Assembly: GCA_963714255.1 (NCBI GenBank)
Contig: CAVQNU010000006.1
Span: forward strand, 248,001 to 312,000
DNA from: Rhodovastum sp963714255
Lineage (GTDB): Bacteria; Pseudomonadota; Alphaproteobacteria; Acetobacterales; Acetobacteraceae
Reading direction: 5' to 3'
DNA length: 64,000 nt
Shown: positions 32,861-41,456 of the stretch, piece after piece
Layout: each line of letters starts with the position of its first letter
How positions within the stretch are numbered: position 1 is the stretch's first letter
Notes under the pieces: generated by a model
Told to the model about the DNA's origin: nothing
The model's database searches: none
What the model saw: only the letters and a program-made list of their open reading frames with translations
Position numbers and translations under genes: made by a program

Positions 32861-34315
32861 ATGAAACGGGCGTCCACGAAATGCGGCCCTTCCGGAAGCA
32901 TCCCCGCCCCGCGCGCCGCCGAGCCTGAGCCGACGCCGCTCGCGCACGCCAATCCCGGGACGATCGGCGATCAGCTGTGCGGCGCGCTGCTGGACAGCCG
33001 CAACCGCTGGCGCGACCTGGTGACCATGGCCGCCGATTTCGCCTTCGAAACCGATAGCTGGGGCCGGTTCGTGTTCATCTCGCCCGACCCGGCGCTGGGC
33101 TGGCCGGCGGCGACGCTGCTCGGCCAGCCGGGCGAACTGCTGCTGGCCGATGCCGGCGGAACCACCGGGTTCAACCCGTTCCGCCCCACCGGCCAGGTGC
33201 GCCGCCGCAGGGCCTGGCTGAAGCGGCCGGACGGCAGCAGCACCTGTCTGGCCTTCGCCGCCACCCCGGTGACCGACGCCCAGGGGCACATCATCGGCGC
33301 CCGCGGAATCGGCCAGGACACCACCGATCAGGACGGCCACGATACCGCCATGGCCGCAGCCCTGCGGCGCGGCGAAGTGCTCGACCACATCCTGTGGCGC
33401 ATGCGCCAGGAAGTGCTGGCCCCCAAGATGATGGAGGCGGCGATGAGCTCGCTGACCACGGCACTCGGTGCCGAGGGTGCGGCGGTGCTCGATGTGCTGG
33501 GAGATGGCAACCGCCCCGGCGTGCTGTACCAGACCGGCAGCAACCTGAATTCGGTGCTGCCCACCGCCCTGACCCTGCTGCAGGACGGCAGCGCCGACCC
33601 ACTGGTCAGGATGGCGCCGGATGGGCGCAAGGTGCTGGTCTGCGGCAGCCAGACGAGGTTCGCCGAACAGAACGGGCTGGCGCTGTGGCGCGCGCCCGGC
33701 AGCCGCGACTGGGACAATGAGGAACGCCTGCTGACATCTTCGGCCGGCGGCATCATTCGTGTGATCCTCGACCACGACAGCATCCAGCGGGAAATGGCGC
33801 GGCAGGCCCGCACCGATCCGCTGACCGGGCTGCTCAACCGCCGCGCCTTCCTGGACGAGATGGGGCGCCGGCTCGACCGGCTGAGCCGCGAGGCCCTGCC
33901 CGGAACACTGATGTTCGCCGACCTCGATCATTTCAAGAAACTCAATGACTTGCGCGGCCACGAGGCAGGCGACACGGCGCTGTGCCTGGTCGCCAGCCTG
34001 TTGCGCAACACGGTCCGGCCGACCGACCTGGTGGCCCGCCTGGGTGGGGACGAATTCGCCATGTGGCTCGATGGCGCCGATGACCTGTCCGCCGCCGAGC
34101 GCGCCGAGCACCTGCGCATCGCCGGGCCGCGGGCGCTCGCCGCGCTGACCGAGGGCACGGACGTGCAGCTGACCCTGTCGATCGGCATCGCCACCCGCTG
34201 GCCCTCGCGCGGGGAGGATATCGAAACGCTGCTGCACCGTGCCGATCAGGCGATGTATCAAGTCAAGCGCAGCGGTCGGGGCCACTGGCGGGTCGCCCAT
34301 ACGGAGGATCCGTGA
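32861..34315 (+). CDS. PAS-GGDEF diguanylate cyclase
   Basis: This enzyme makes the second messenger c-di-GMP from two GTP. The product is 484 residues. A PAS-like sensor (about 50-160: FAFETDSWGRFVFISPDPAL ... ARGIGQDTTDQD) is followed by a GAF-like region (about 175-300) and a GGDEF domain (about 315-480). The active-site GGDEF is at residues 395-399. The RPTD motif at 386-389, five residues before it, matches the inhibitory I-site, so product feedback is expected. There is no EAL domain. ATG 32861 is the likely start (weak site). Its TGA overlaps the next gene's GTG. Confidence 0.88.
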   Translation: MKRASTKCGPSGSIPAPRAAEPEPTPLAHANPGTIGDQLCGALLDSRNRWRDLVTMAADFAFETDSWGRFVFISPDPALGWPAATLLGQPGELLLADAGGTTGFNPFRPTGQVRRRRAWLKRPDGSSTCLAFAATPVTDAQGHIIGARGIGQDTTDQDGHDTAMAAALRRGEVLDHILWRMRQEVLAPKMMEAAMSSLTTALGAEGAAVLDVLGDGNRPGVLYQTGSNLNSVLPTALTLLQDGSADPLVRMAPDGRKVLVCGSQTRFAEQNGLALWRAPGSRDWDNEERLLTSSAGGIIRVILDHDSIQREMARQARTDPLTGLLNRRAFLDEMGRRLDRLSREALPGTLMFADLDHFKKLNDLRGHEAGDTALCLVASLLRNTVRPTDLVARLGGDEFAMWLDGADDLSAAERAEHLRIAGPRALAALTEGTDVQLTLSIGIATRWPSRGEDIETLLHRADQAMYQVKRSGRGHWRVAHTEDP

Positions 34316-35565
34316 CGCGCCTCGCGCAGCCGCCGCGCGCCATCGCGGTGCCGCCGGCGGGCGGTGAGCGGGAGGTACAGCACGACGAGGCCACGCGCGT
34401 GCGCCTGGGGGCCTGCCCGGAGTCGGCGCCCGACCTGCTGGCCACGCTCGCCGCCGATCCGGCGGTGACGGTGCGCGCCGCCGTTGCGCTGAACACCGCC
34501 GCGCCTTCCGGCGCCGACCGCATCCTCGCCGGCGACCCCGACGAGCGTGTCCGCGCCCTGCTGGCACGCAAGCTGTCCAACCTGCTGCCCAATCTGCAAA
34601 CCGCCGAGCACGACCGGCTGCAGTTGCACGCGCTGGAAATGCTTTCCGGGCTGGTGGAGGACGAAGCGGTACGCGTGCGCGCCGCCATCGCCGAAGTGGT
34701 CAAGGACATGCCGCAGGCGCCGCGCGAGCTGATCCTGCGGCTGGCGCATGACAGCGCGGTGCCGGTGAGCGAGCCGGTTATCCGCCTGTCGCCGCTGCTG
34801 ACCACCGAGGATCTGCTGACGCTGCTGCTCGCCGCGCCGCGCGTTGCCACGGCGGTTGCTGGCCGCGCCGGCCTGAACGAAACGCTGTGCGACGCCATCG
34901 CCGCCGCCGCCGACCCCGCCGCCATCACTGCCCTGCTGGAAAACCGCTCGGCCGCCATCCGCGAGGCCACGCTGGACCGGCTGGCCGCCATCGCCGCCGC
35001 GCGGACCGACTGGCATGCGCCCCTGGTCCGCCGGCCGCAGCTGTCGGCGGCCGCCGCCTGCGCCTTGTCGGACTACGTGACCACCCACTTGCTGGACGAA
35101 TTGGCCAGCCGTGCCGACCTGCCGCGTGGGCTGACGGCGGAGCTGAAACGCCGGTTGCAGGCGCGGCTGCAGCGCAGTCCCTGCCCCACCTCGCCGCGGG
35201 CGCCGAACATGGACGAGGCCATGGTCCAGGCCCGGGCGCTGGCGGACGGCGGCGCGCTGGACGAGGCGGCGCTGCTCGGCATGGTGCGGCGCGGCGAAGT
35301 GCGCATGGCCTCCGCCCTGCTTGCAGTGGCCGCGCAGGTGCCGGCCTCGGTGGTGGAGCGCGCCACCACGCTGCGCAGCGGCAAGGCGTTGGTGAGCCTG
35401 GTCTGGCGCGCCGGATTTTCCATGCGGGTGGCCGGTCCGCTGCAGACGCTGATGGCCCGTACCCCGCCCGACTCGGTGCTGCGCGGCGGCCCCGGCGGCA
35501 TTTTCCCGCTCGCTGCCGAGGAAATGCGCTGGCAGATCGAGTTCCTCATGCGCGTCGAGTTATAA
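34312..35565 (+). CDS. DUF2336 HEAT-like repeat protein
   Basis: The product is 417 residues, nearly all helix, with repeated motifs of the type DPAVTVRAAVALNTAAP, DEAVRVRAAIAEVV and NRSAAIREATLDRLAA (HEAT-like). The C-terminal MVRRGEVRMASALLAVAAQV and a tail ending WQIEFLMRVEL match DUF2336, an alphaproteobacterial family with no defined role. The start is GTG 34312, coupled to the diguanylate cyclase stop (GTGA), so the two are probably functional partners, perhaps with this protein as scaffold or target. There is no signal peptide. Confidence 0.8.
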   Translation: MTRLAQPPRAIAVPPAGGEREVQHDEATRVRLGACPESAPDLLATLAADPAVTVRAAVALNTAAPSGADRILAGDPDERVRALLARKLSNLLPNLQTAEHDRLQLHALEMLSGLVEDEAVRVRAAIAEVVKDMPQAPRELILRLAHDSAVPVSEPVIRLSPLLTTEDLLTLLLAAPRVATAVAGRAGLNETLCDAIAAAADPAAITALLENRSAAIREATLDRLAAIAAARTDWHAPLVRRPQLSAAAACALSDYVTTHLLDELASRADLPRGLTAELKRRLQARLQRSPCPTSPRAPNMDEAMVQARALADGGALDEAALLGMVRRGEVRMASALLAVAAQVPASVVERATTLRSGKALVSLVWRAGFSMRVAGPLQTLMARTPPDSVLRGGPGGIFPLAAEEMRWQIEFLMRVEL

Positions 35566-35678
35566 CGGCACGGCATCTTGCCGGTTATGGATTGAATACC
35601 TCGCTATATTCCCGTGATATCGGTTGGCAGGCGCAGCGGGGCGACCGGTGCGGCCTTGGAACGGGGGCATCGTCGTTT

Positions 35679-37040
35679 ATGGGCGCGCGCGCAACGGGCC
35701 TGCTCGCCGTCCTGGCGTGCCTGACGCTGATCGGCTTCGCACCCCAGGCCACTGCGCAGGAGCGCCGGGTGGCGCTCGTGGTCGGCAACAGTGGCTACCG
35801 CTTCGTGCCTTCACTCGCCAATCCCGGCAGCGATGCCCGCCTGGTCGCCCGGACATTGCGCGATGTCGGGTTCACCCTGGTGGGCGGCGGACCGTTGCTG
35901 GACGCCGACAAGGCCCGTTTCGATGACGCGCTGCAGGCGTTCGGCCGGCTTGCCGCAGGTGCGGATGTGGCGGTGTTCTACTACGCCGGGCACGGCCTGC
36001 AGGTGCAGGGCGAGAATTGGCTCGTGCCGGTTAACGCCAATCCGACCCGGCTGCAGGATCTCGATTTCCAGATGGTCAATGCTGAACTGGTGCTGCGCCA
36101 GCTGCGTGGGTCCGGCACCCGGCTGAACGTGATCATTCTCGATGCCTGCCGCAACAACCCGTTCGGCGGCCGCGGGCTGCGCGGCAGCGAGAGCGGTCTG
36201 GCGCAGATGCGGGCGCCGGAAGGCACGTTGATCGCCTACGCGACCGAGCCGGGAACGGTGGCTTCCGATGGGGCCGGCGCGAACAGCCCCTATACCGCGG
36301 CGCTGGTCGAGCAGATCCGCCGGCCGGGCCTGGACGTGTTGCGGATGTTCAACCAGGTGGCGCTGACGGTGAAACGGGCCACCGGCGGGGCGCAGCTTCC
36401 GTGGCTGTCGAGTTCGCCCATCGAGGGGGATTTCGCGTTTACCCCAGCTTCTGCATCGGTGCTGCTGCGGCCGCCGATCACACCAGCGCCCGCGCCGGCG
36501 CCGGTGCCTGCACCCGTTCCGGCTCCAGCCCCGATACCGGCGGTGACGCTCCCGCCGCCAGTTCCGGCATCCCCACCGGCACCGCCGAAGCCGGCGGCGC
36601 CACCTGCAACGGCAGAAACGATGGCGGTGCCGGCCATTTCACCTTCGCTGGTGCCGGCACCCTTGCCGAACCCCGCACCGGTGCCAGTCCCGCCCGGCAC
36701 GGCGCTGCGATGCGAGGTGACCGGCGGGGAGCGTTACAGCATCTACTCTGGCACCGAGCGGAAGATGACGGTGACCAATGAAGGCCAGGCGTGCAGGACC
36801 CGTTTCAGTATTGTCGGGAATTTTGGGGGCGGGGGTTTTGGGGCCGGGATCCGCCGGCCTTTCGACAGCGGCTACGTGGTGGATGCGCCCTTGCATGGCA
36901 CGGTGGAGATCACCAGGGACAATTCGGCGACCGTGGTGATCTACCGTCCAATGCATGGGTATGTCGGAGCCGACCGGTTCGGCGTGCGGCTCAGCCCTGG
37001 CAACGGGTATTTCGGCGTCGATGTGACGGTGGAGCCGTAG
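35679..37040 (+). CDS. exported caspase-like protease (orthocaspase, C14 family)
   Basis: The product is 453 residues. A signal peptide ends PQATAQ and is followed by a caspase p20-like domain: RRVALVVGNSGYRFVPSLAN, catalytic His105 in YYAGHG and catalytic Cys157 in ILDACRNNPF. LIAYATEPGTVASDG and NSPYTAAL are standard for bacterial caspase homologues. A Pro/Ala linker (about 265-345) leads to a C-terminal beta-rich domain with YVGADRFGVRLSPGNGYFG, which is not part of the protease and may bind envelope or surface partners. The ATG at 35679 is preceded by GGGGG at wide spacing. Confidence 0.88.
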   Translation: MGARATGLLAVLACLTLIGFAPQATAQERRVALVVGNSGYRFVPSLANPGSDARLVARTLRDVGFTLVGGGPLLDADKARFDDALQAFGRLAAGADVAVFYYAGHGLQVQGENWLVPVNANPTRLQDLDFQMVNAELVLRQLRGSGTRLNVIILDACRNNPFGGRGLRGSESGLAQMRAPEGTLIAYATEPGTVASDGAGANSPYTAALVEQIRRPGLDVLRMFNQVALTVKRATGGAQLPWLSSSPIEGDFAFTPASASVLLRPPITPAPAPAPVPAPVPAPAPIPAVTLPPPVPASPPAPPKPAAPPATAETMAVPAISPSLVPAPLPNPAPVPVPPGTALRCEVTGGERYSIYSGTERKMTVTNEGQACRTRFSIVGNFGGGGFGAGIRRPFDSGYVVDAPLHGTVEITRDNSATVVIYRPMHGYVGADRFGVRLSPGNGYFGVDVTVEP

Positions 37041-37045
37041 GCCGC

Positions 37046-37954
37046 TTACGCGCGGATGATCGTGCCGATGCCGCCTTCGGTGAACAGTTCCAGCAGGCAC
37101 GCATGCGGCTGGCGGCCGTCCAGGATCACTGCGCCTTTGGCGCCGGAACGCACCGCCTCGGCGCAGCATTCCACTTTCGGGATCATGCCGCCGGAAATCA
37201 TGCCGTTGGCGATGCCGCGTTCCACATCGGCCACCGTCATGTCCGGGATCAGCTTGCGGCTGGCGTCGAGCACGCCCGGCACGTCGGTCAGCATCAGCAG
37301 GCGCGTCGCCGACAGGGCGCCGGCGATGGCGCCGGCCACCGTGTCGGCGTTGATGTTGTAGGTCTGCCCGTTCGCGCCCACGCCGACCGGGGCGATCACC
37401 GGGATCAGTCCCGCGCCGGTCAGGGCGTGGATCACCCGCACGTCGACATGTTCGGGTTCGCCGACGAAGCCGAGGTCGAGCACGCTTTCGATGTTGCTGC
37501 CCGGGTCTTTTTTCGTGCGGGTGAGTTTGCGCGCGCGGATCAGCCCGCCGTCCTTGCCGCAGATGCCGACTGCCAGGGCGCCGGCATTGTTGATCAGCCC
37601 GGCGACGCGTTTGTTGACGGTGCCGGCCAGAACCATTTCCACCACTTCGACCATGGGCTCGTCGGTCACGCGCAACCCGTCGATGAAGGTGGACTGGATG
37701 GCCAGCCGTTTCATCATGGCGTTGATCTGCGGCCCGCCGCCATGCACCACCACCGGGTTGACCCCGACCTGTTTCAGCAGCGCGATGTCGCGCCCGAACA
37801 TCTCAGCCAGGTCTTCCTCGCCCATGGCATGGCCGCCGTATTTCACCACGATCGTGGCGCCAGCGTAGCGGCGCAGGTATGGCAGCGCGTGGGCGAGAAC
37901 TTCGGCCTGTTCCTGGGCAGCCTGCCGGGCCGCCGGCGTGGTGCTATCGCTCAT
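37046..37954 (-). CDS. argB: acetylglutamate kinase
   Basis: This enzyme phosphorylates N-acetylglutamate, the second step of arginine synthesis. The product is 302 residues. The amino-acid kinase motifs are IVVKYGGHAM, VVVHGGGPQINAMM, YNINADTVAGAIAGAL and MIPKVECCAEAV. The ATG at 37954 is chosen (GAGGGATGG site). It is the last gene of the rpmH-rnpA-yidD-yidC-engB-argB series, with a repeat copy in the engB-argB spacer. Its stop lies just 5 bases from the convergent caspase stop. Confidence 0.96.
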   Translation of the reverse strand: MSDSTTPAARQAAQEQAEVLAHALPYLRRYAGATIVVKYGGHAMGEEDLAEMFGRDIALLKQVGVNPVVVHGGGPQINAMMKRLAIQSTFIDGLRVTDEPMVEVVEMVLAGTVNKRVAGLINNAGALAVGICGKDGGLIRARKLTRTKKDPGSNIESVLDLGFVGEPEHVDVRVIHALTGAGLIPVIAPVGVGANGQTYNINADTVAGAIAGALSATRLLMLTDVPGVLDASRKLIPDMTVADVERGIANGMISGGMIPKVECCAEAVRSGAKGAVILDGRQPHACLLELFTEGGIGTIIRA

Positions 37955-37972
37955 CCACCATCCCTCGTCTCT

Positions 37973-38036
37973 CAAGTAATGGGTTCCAAGGGGCCACCGC
38001 CCCTTGGCGGGTCCAGGGCAGAGCCCTGGCCTTGCT
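37973..38036. repeat. dispersed repeat, solo half-copy
   Basis: It contains AAGTAATGGGTTCC, the AAGGGGCCACCGCCCCTT hairpin, GGCGGGTCC and the CAGGGCAGAGCCCTGGCC end. It is the right-hand module of the composite element and lies inside the engB-argB operon spacer. Confidence 0.8.
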
Positions 38037-38044
38037 TTCTTTGT

Positions 38045-38683
38045 TTACCCGCTCGCCAGTTCCGCCAGCGTCCCCCGCAGCTCCGGCACGCCAGCCCCAG
38101 TATCACTACTGGTAACCATGACCTCCATATGCGCCGCCGGATGCTGTCTCGCCAGCGCCGCCACCTCGGCCAGTTTGCGTTCCAGTGCCGGCGGCTTGAC
38201 CGCGTCGGCCTTGGTCAGCACGAGCTGGTAGGTCACCGCAGCGCGGTCCAGCAGTTCCATCACCGCGCCGTCGGACTCCTTGATTTCGATCCGCGCATCG
38301 AGCAGCAGCATCACCCGCCGCAGGGTCGGGCGGCCGCGCAGATACTCGAACATCAGCCCTTGCCAGTCTTCTTTCACTTGTTTGGCCGCCTCGGCATAGC
38401 CGTAGCCGGGCATGTCCACCAGCACCACCCGCCCGCCCAGGTCGAAGAAATTAAGCTGACGGGTCCGCCCGGGCTGGCCGGAGGTGCGGGCGAGCGCCCG
38501 CCGGCCGGTGAGCGCGTTGATCAGCGAGGATTTGCCGACATTGGAACGCCCGGCGAAGGCCAGCTCCGGGAGGCTGGCCGGGGGGAGCTGGTCCAGGGTC
38601 TGGGTGGCATGGATGAAGCGGCAGTCCTGGGCGAACAGGTGACGGCCGGCTTCGATCCACTCGGCTTGCTCTTCTGGGGTCAT
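38045..38683 (-). CDS. engB: ribosome biogenesis GTPase EngB/YihA/YsxC
   Basis: This GTPase helps assemble the large ribosomal subunit. The product is 212 residues. G1 is AGRSNVGKSSLINAL, the G2 region is SGQPGRTRQLNFF, G3 is LVDMPGYGYAEA and G4 is LVLTKADAV. The ATG at 38683 is chosen because the upstream open frame is repeat sequence. The repeat between it and yidC replaces a normal spacer. Confidence 0.95.
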   Translation of the reverse strand: MTPEEQAEWIEAGRHLFAQDCRFIHATQTLDQLPPASLPELAFAGRSNVGKSSLINALTGRRALARTSGQPGRTRQLNFFDLGGRVVLVDMPGYGYAEAAKQVKEDWQGLMFEYLRGRPTLRRVMLLLDARIEIKESDGAVMELLDRAAVTYQLVLTKADAVKPPALERKLAEVAALARQHPAAHMEVMVTSSDTGAGVPELRGTLAELASG

Positions 38684-38698
38684 GATGGCCTGGTGAAA

Positions 38699-38767
38699 GG
38701 AAGGCAAGGCCAGGGCTCTGCCCTGGACCCGCCAGGGGGCGGTGGCCCCCTGGACCCCGCTACTTAA
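38699..38767. repeat. dispersed repeat, solo half-copy
   Basis: This is the left-hand module: AAGGCAAGGCCAGGGCTC, GGACCCGCC, a CAGGGGGCGGTGGCCCCCTG hairpin and GACCCCGCTACTTAAG. It ends next to the yidC stop codon. Confidence 0.8.
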
Positions 38768-38768
38768 G

Positions 38769-40496
38769 TCAGGTTCGGGCGAGCCTGGGTTTGTCCAGGG
38801 TGGTCTGGCGGAGGATGAACCATTGCTGGGCGATCGTCAGCAGGTTGTTGGTGGTCCAGTAGATCACCAGACCGGCCGGGAAATTCGCCAGCATGAAGGT
38901 AAACATCACCGGCATCCACTGGAAGATCCTGGCCTGCACCGGATCAGGCGGCGGCGGGTTCAGCTTCTGCTGGAAATACATCGTGACGCCCATGATCAGC
39001 GGCCAGACGCCGAGATGCAGCAGCGACGAGTACTCGGCCGGATTGAAGGGAATCAGGCCGAACAGATTGAACACATTGGTCGGGTCGATCGCCGAAAGGT
39101 CGCGAATCCAGCCGAAGAACGGCGCCTGACGCATTTCGATGGTGATGAAAATTACCTTGTAGAGCGAAAAGAACACCGGGATCTGCACGAACATCGGCAG
39201 GCAGCCGCTGGCCGGATTCACCTTTTCGGCCTTGTACAGCGCCATCATCGCGCCCTGCAGCTTGGCCGGATCGTCCTTGTACTGCTCCTTCAGAGCCGTC
39301 ATTTTTGGCGCGAGCAACTTCATTTTGCTCATCGACCGGTACGACTTGTTGGCGAGCGGGAAGAACACCAACTTGACCGCGAAGGTAAAGACGATGATCG
39401 CCACGCCGAAATTGCCGAACACCCAGTACAGCCAGTCCAGCGCCACGAAGAACGGCTTGGTCAGGAACCAGAACCAGCCCCAGTCCACCGAATACGAGAA
39501 CAGCTTGATGTTGTCGCGGCTTTCGTAGCGGTCCAGCAGGTTCACTTCCTTGGCGCCGGCGAAGGCCCGGCTGGTGGCCACCGCCTCGCCGCCGGGGGCG
39601 ACGGTCTGCGGGGTGGAAGCGACGAAATCCACTTGGTAGCGGTCCTGGCCCATGTCGGAGATGTGGCGGAACGCCGCGGTTTCCGTCGAGGTTTGGTCGG
39701 GCACCAAGGCGACCAGCCAGTACTTGTCGGTGATGCCGGCCCAGCCACCCGCGCCGGTGCTCTCGAACGACACGCCGCCCTTCTTGTCGCCGTCGGATTT
39801 CACCGTCGCGTAGGTCTGCTCCTTCAACGTGCCGCCCAGCACGCCCAGCAGGCCCTCGTGCAGGATGTAATAGCCGGCGACCGGCGGGGTGTAGTCGCGG
39901 CGGATGCGCGACCACGGGTACACCGACACCGGCTGGCCGCCGGCGTTGCGCACAAGCTGCTTCACCTGGAACATGTAGTTGTCGTCGACGCCGACGGTGA
40001 TCTCGAAGGTCTGACCCTCGCCGTTGTCCCAGGTCAGCACCGCGGGCTTGTCGGGCGTCACATCGCCCGAGCCGCTCCAGACGGTTTCGTTGTCGGGCAG
40101 CTTGATCTGCGTGCCCGGACCGGCCGACCAGCCGAACTGCACGTAATAGGGCTGCGCGTCCGAGCGCGGCTCCAGCACCCGCACCAGCGGGCTGTACTTG
40201 TCGATGGTCTCGCGATAGTCGCGCAGCACCACGTCGTCGAGCCGGGCGCCGAGCAGGCTGATGCTGCCGGCGACGCGCGGCCCGTCGATCTTCAGGCGCG
40301 GCACTTCCTTCGGCACCACGGGCGCAGCAGCGGCCTGAGCGCCCGCCGGCACCGAGGGAGGCGCGGTGGGCGTCTGCAGGTGCATCGCCTCCACCGGCAG
40401 CGGCACCGGACGCGGCGGGCGCGGCGTCAGGAACTGGAACACCACCAGGATCAGGATGGAGGTGGCGATCGCAATGAACAGACGCTTCTGGTCCAT
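38769..40496 (-). CDS. yidC: membrane protein insertase YidC
   Basis: This protein inserts and folds inner-membrane proteins with or without SecYEG. The product is 575 residues. It has an N-terminal membrane anchor (IAIATSILILVVFQF), a Pro-rich linker, a large periplasmic beta domain (about 70-345) and a C-terminal five-helix insertase core (GWFWFLTKPFFVALDWLYW; SKMKLLAPKMTALKEQYKDD; YFQQKLNP). The start ATG overlaps the yidD stop by one base. The gene order is the standard alphaproteobacterial one. Confidence 0.97.
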   Translation of the reverse strand: MDQKRLFIAIATSILILVVFQFLTPRPPRPVPLPVEAMHLQTPTAPPSVPAGAQAAAAPVVPKEVPRLKIDGPRVAGSISLLGARLDDVVLRDYRETIDKYSPLVRVLEPRSDAQPYYVQFGWSAGPGTQIKLPDNETVWSGSGDVTPDKPAVLTWDNGEGQTFEITVGVDDNYMFQVKQLVRNAGGQPVSVYPWSRIRRDYTPPVAGYYILHEGLLGVLGGTLKEQTYATVKSDGDKKGGVSFESTGAGGWAGITDKYWLVALVPDQTSTETAAFRHISDMGQDRYQVDFVASTPQTVAPGGEAVATSRAFAGAKEVNLLDRYESRDNIKLFSYSVDWGWFWFLTKPFFVALDWLYWVFGNFGVAIIVFTFAVKLVFFPLANKSYRSMSKMKLLAPKMTALKEQYKDDPAKLQGAMMALYKAEKVNPASGCLPMFVQIPVFFSLYKVIFITIEMRQAPFFGWIRDLSAIDPTNVFNLFGLIPFNPAEYSSLLHLGVWPLIMGVTMYFQQKLNPPPPDPVQARIFQWMPVMFTFMLANFPAGLVIYWTTNNLLTIAQQWFILRQTTLDKPRLART

Positions 40497-40768
40497 CAGT
40501 GTGCCTTCCGGTGGTCCATCAAGGGGCCGTCCTGCCCTTTGGCGGGCGGGACGGGGTCGTAGCCGCCCGGGGTCCAGGGATTGCAGCGCAGGATGCGCCG
40601 GACGGTCAGCAGGCTGCCGCGCGCCGCCCCGTGCAGGGCCAGCGCCTCCAGCGCGTAATGGCTGCAGCTCGGTTCATGGCGGCAATGCGCGCCGATGATG
40701 GGCCGCAGCGTCCATTGGTACGCCACCACGCCGGCCGACAGCACCCGCGCCGCCGGAGAGGCGGTCAT
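40496..40768 (-). CDS. yidD: membrane protein insertion efficiency factor YidD
   Basis: This small amphipathic protein supports YidC-dependent insertion. The product is 90 residues. The family core is RPIIGAHCRHEPSCSHYALE with its three Cys, then RRILRCNPWTPGGYDPVP. It overlaps rnpA by ATGA at the start and yidC by one base at the end. Confidence 0.95.
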   Translation of the reverse strand: MTASPAARVLSAGVVAYQWTLRPIIGAHCRHEPSCSHYALEALALHGAARGSLLTVRRILRCNPWTPGGYDPVPPAKGQDGPLMDHRKAH

Positions 40769-41121
40769 GGCGCCGGACCGGCAGCGACGCCCGCGCGGCC
40801 CAAAGCGCGCCGCAGATCGTCGAGCAGGGCGGTGAAGGGACGCTTGCGGGTCGCCTCGCGGCCTATCAGCACCAGGTCGGCGCCCTGCACCGGCGCCGCG
40901 CGCAGCAACAGCCGCGCGGCTTCCTTCAGCCGGCGTCGGGTGCGGTTACGGACCACGGCGTTGCCCACCTTCTTCGTCACGGTGAACCCCAGCCGCACCG
41001 GGCCGTCATCGGGCCGCGCCAGCGCCTGCAGGACCAAGCCCGCGACCGCCACCTTGCGGCCCCGCGCGGCGACGCGCAAGAACTCGGCCCGGCGCTTCAG
41101 GCGCTGCGGCGCCGGCGCCAT
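40765..41121 (-). CDS. rnpA: ribonuclease P protein component
   Basis: This is the protein subunit that helps the RNase P RNA bind pre-tRNA. The product is 118 residues. The family signature is VGNAVVRNRTRRRLKEAARL (RNR motif), preceded by RLGFTVTKK. The start is ATG 41121, 20 bases after the rpmH stop. Confidence 0.95.
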   Translation of the reverse strand: MAPAPQRLKRRAEFLRVAARGRKVAVAGLVLQALARPDDGPVRLGFTVTKKVGNAVVRNRTRRRLKEAARLLLRAAPVQGADLVLIGREATRKRPFTALLDDLRRALGRAGVAAGPAP

Positions 41122-41141
41122 GGCGTGCCCCGGCTCGCCGG

Positions 41142-41276
41142 TCAGGCCGACAGGCGCTTGCGGCCCTTGGCGCGGCGATTGGCCAGCACCTTACGGCCGC
41201 CGACGGTCGACATGCGGGCGCGGAAGCCGTGACGGCGCTTGCGGACAAGCTTCGAGGGTTGATAGGTGCGCTTCAC
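41142..41276 (-). CDS. rpmH: 50S ribosomal protein L34
   Basis: The product is 44 residues, exactly the family length, and very basic: it starts with KRTYQPSKLVRKRRHGFR and ends RRAKGRKRLSA. The start codon is GTG at 41276 with a GGAGAG site 5 bases upstream. It heads the rpmH-rnpA-yidD-yidC operon; the 180 bases between it and the divergent TVP38 gene must hold its promoter. No dnaA gene or DnaA-box cluster is seen beside it. Confidence 0.97.
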   Translation of the reverse strand: MKRTYQPSKLVRKRRHGFRARMSTVGGRKVLANRRAKGRKRLSA

Positions 41277-41456
41277 GACACTCTCCGATAAGGATTCCGA
41301 ACCGCCTTCCGCCTGAACGAATGCGGGCGGCGGAACGAGCGATGGCGGGGCCCATGTCCGGCGGGTCCCGTGCAGGCGGCGGCTTATAGGGGGGGGCCGG
41401 CCGGTGCGTCAACTGTGGGCCGCTCCGGCACCTGAAACGCCTCCACCGGGAGCAAG

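Noticed and set aside
34887..35678. Long 5' extension of the caspase frame
   Set aside because: It overlaps the DUF2336 gene and is Gly/Arg-rich; a proper signal peptide starts at 35679.
41277..41456. Replication origin beside rpmH
   Set aside because: No dnaA, no cluster of TTATCCACA-like boxes and no AT-rich unwinding region; in Alphaproteobacteria the origin is often elsewhere.
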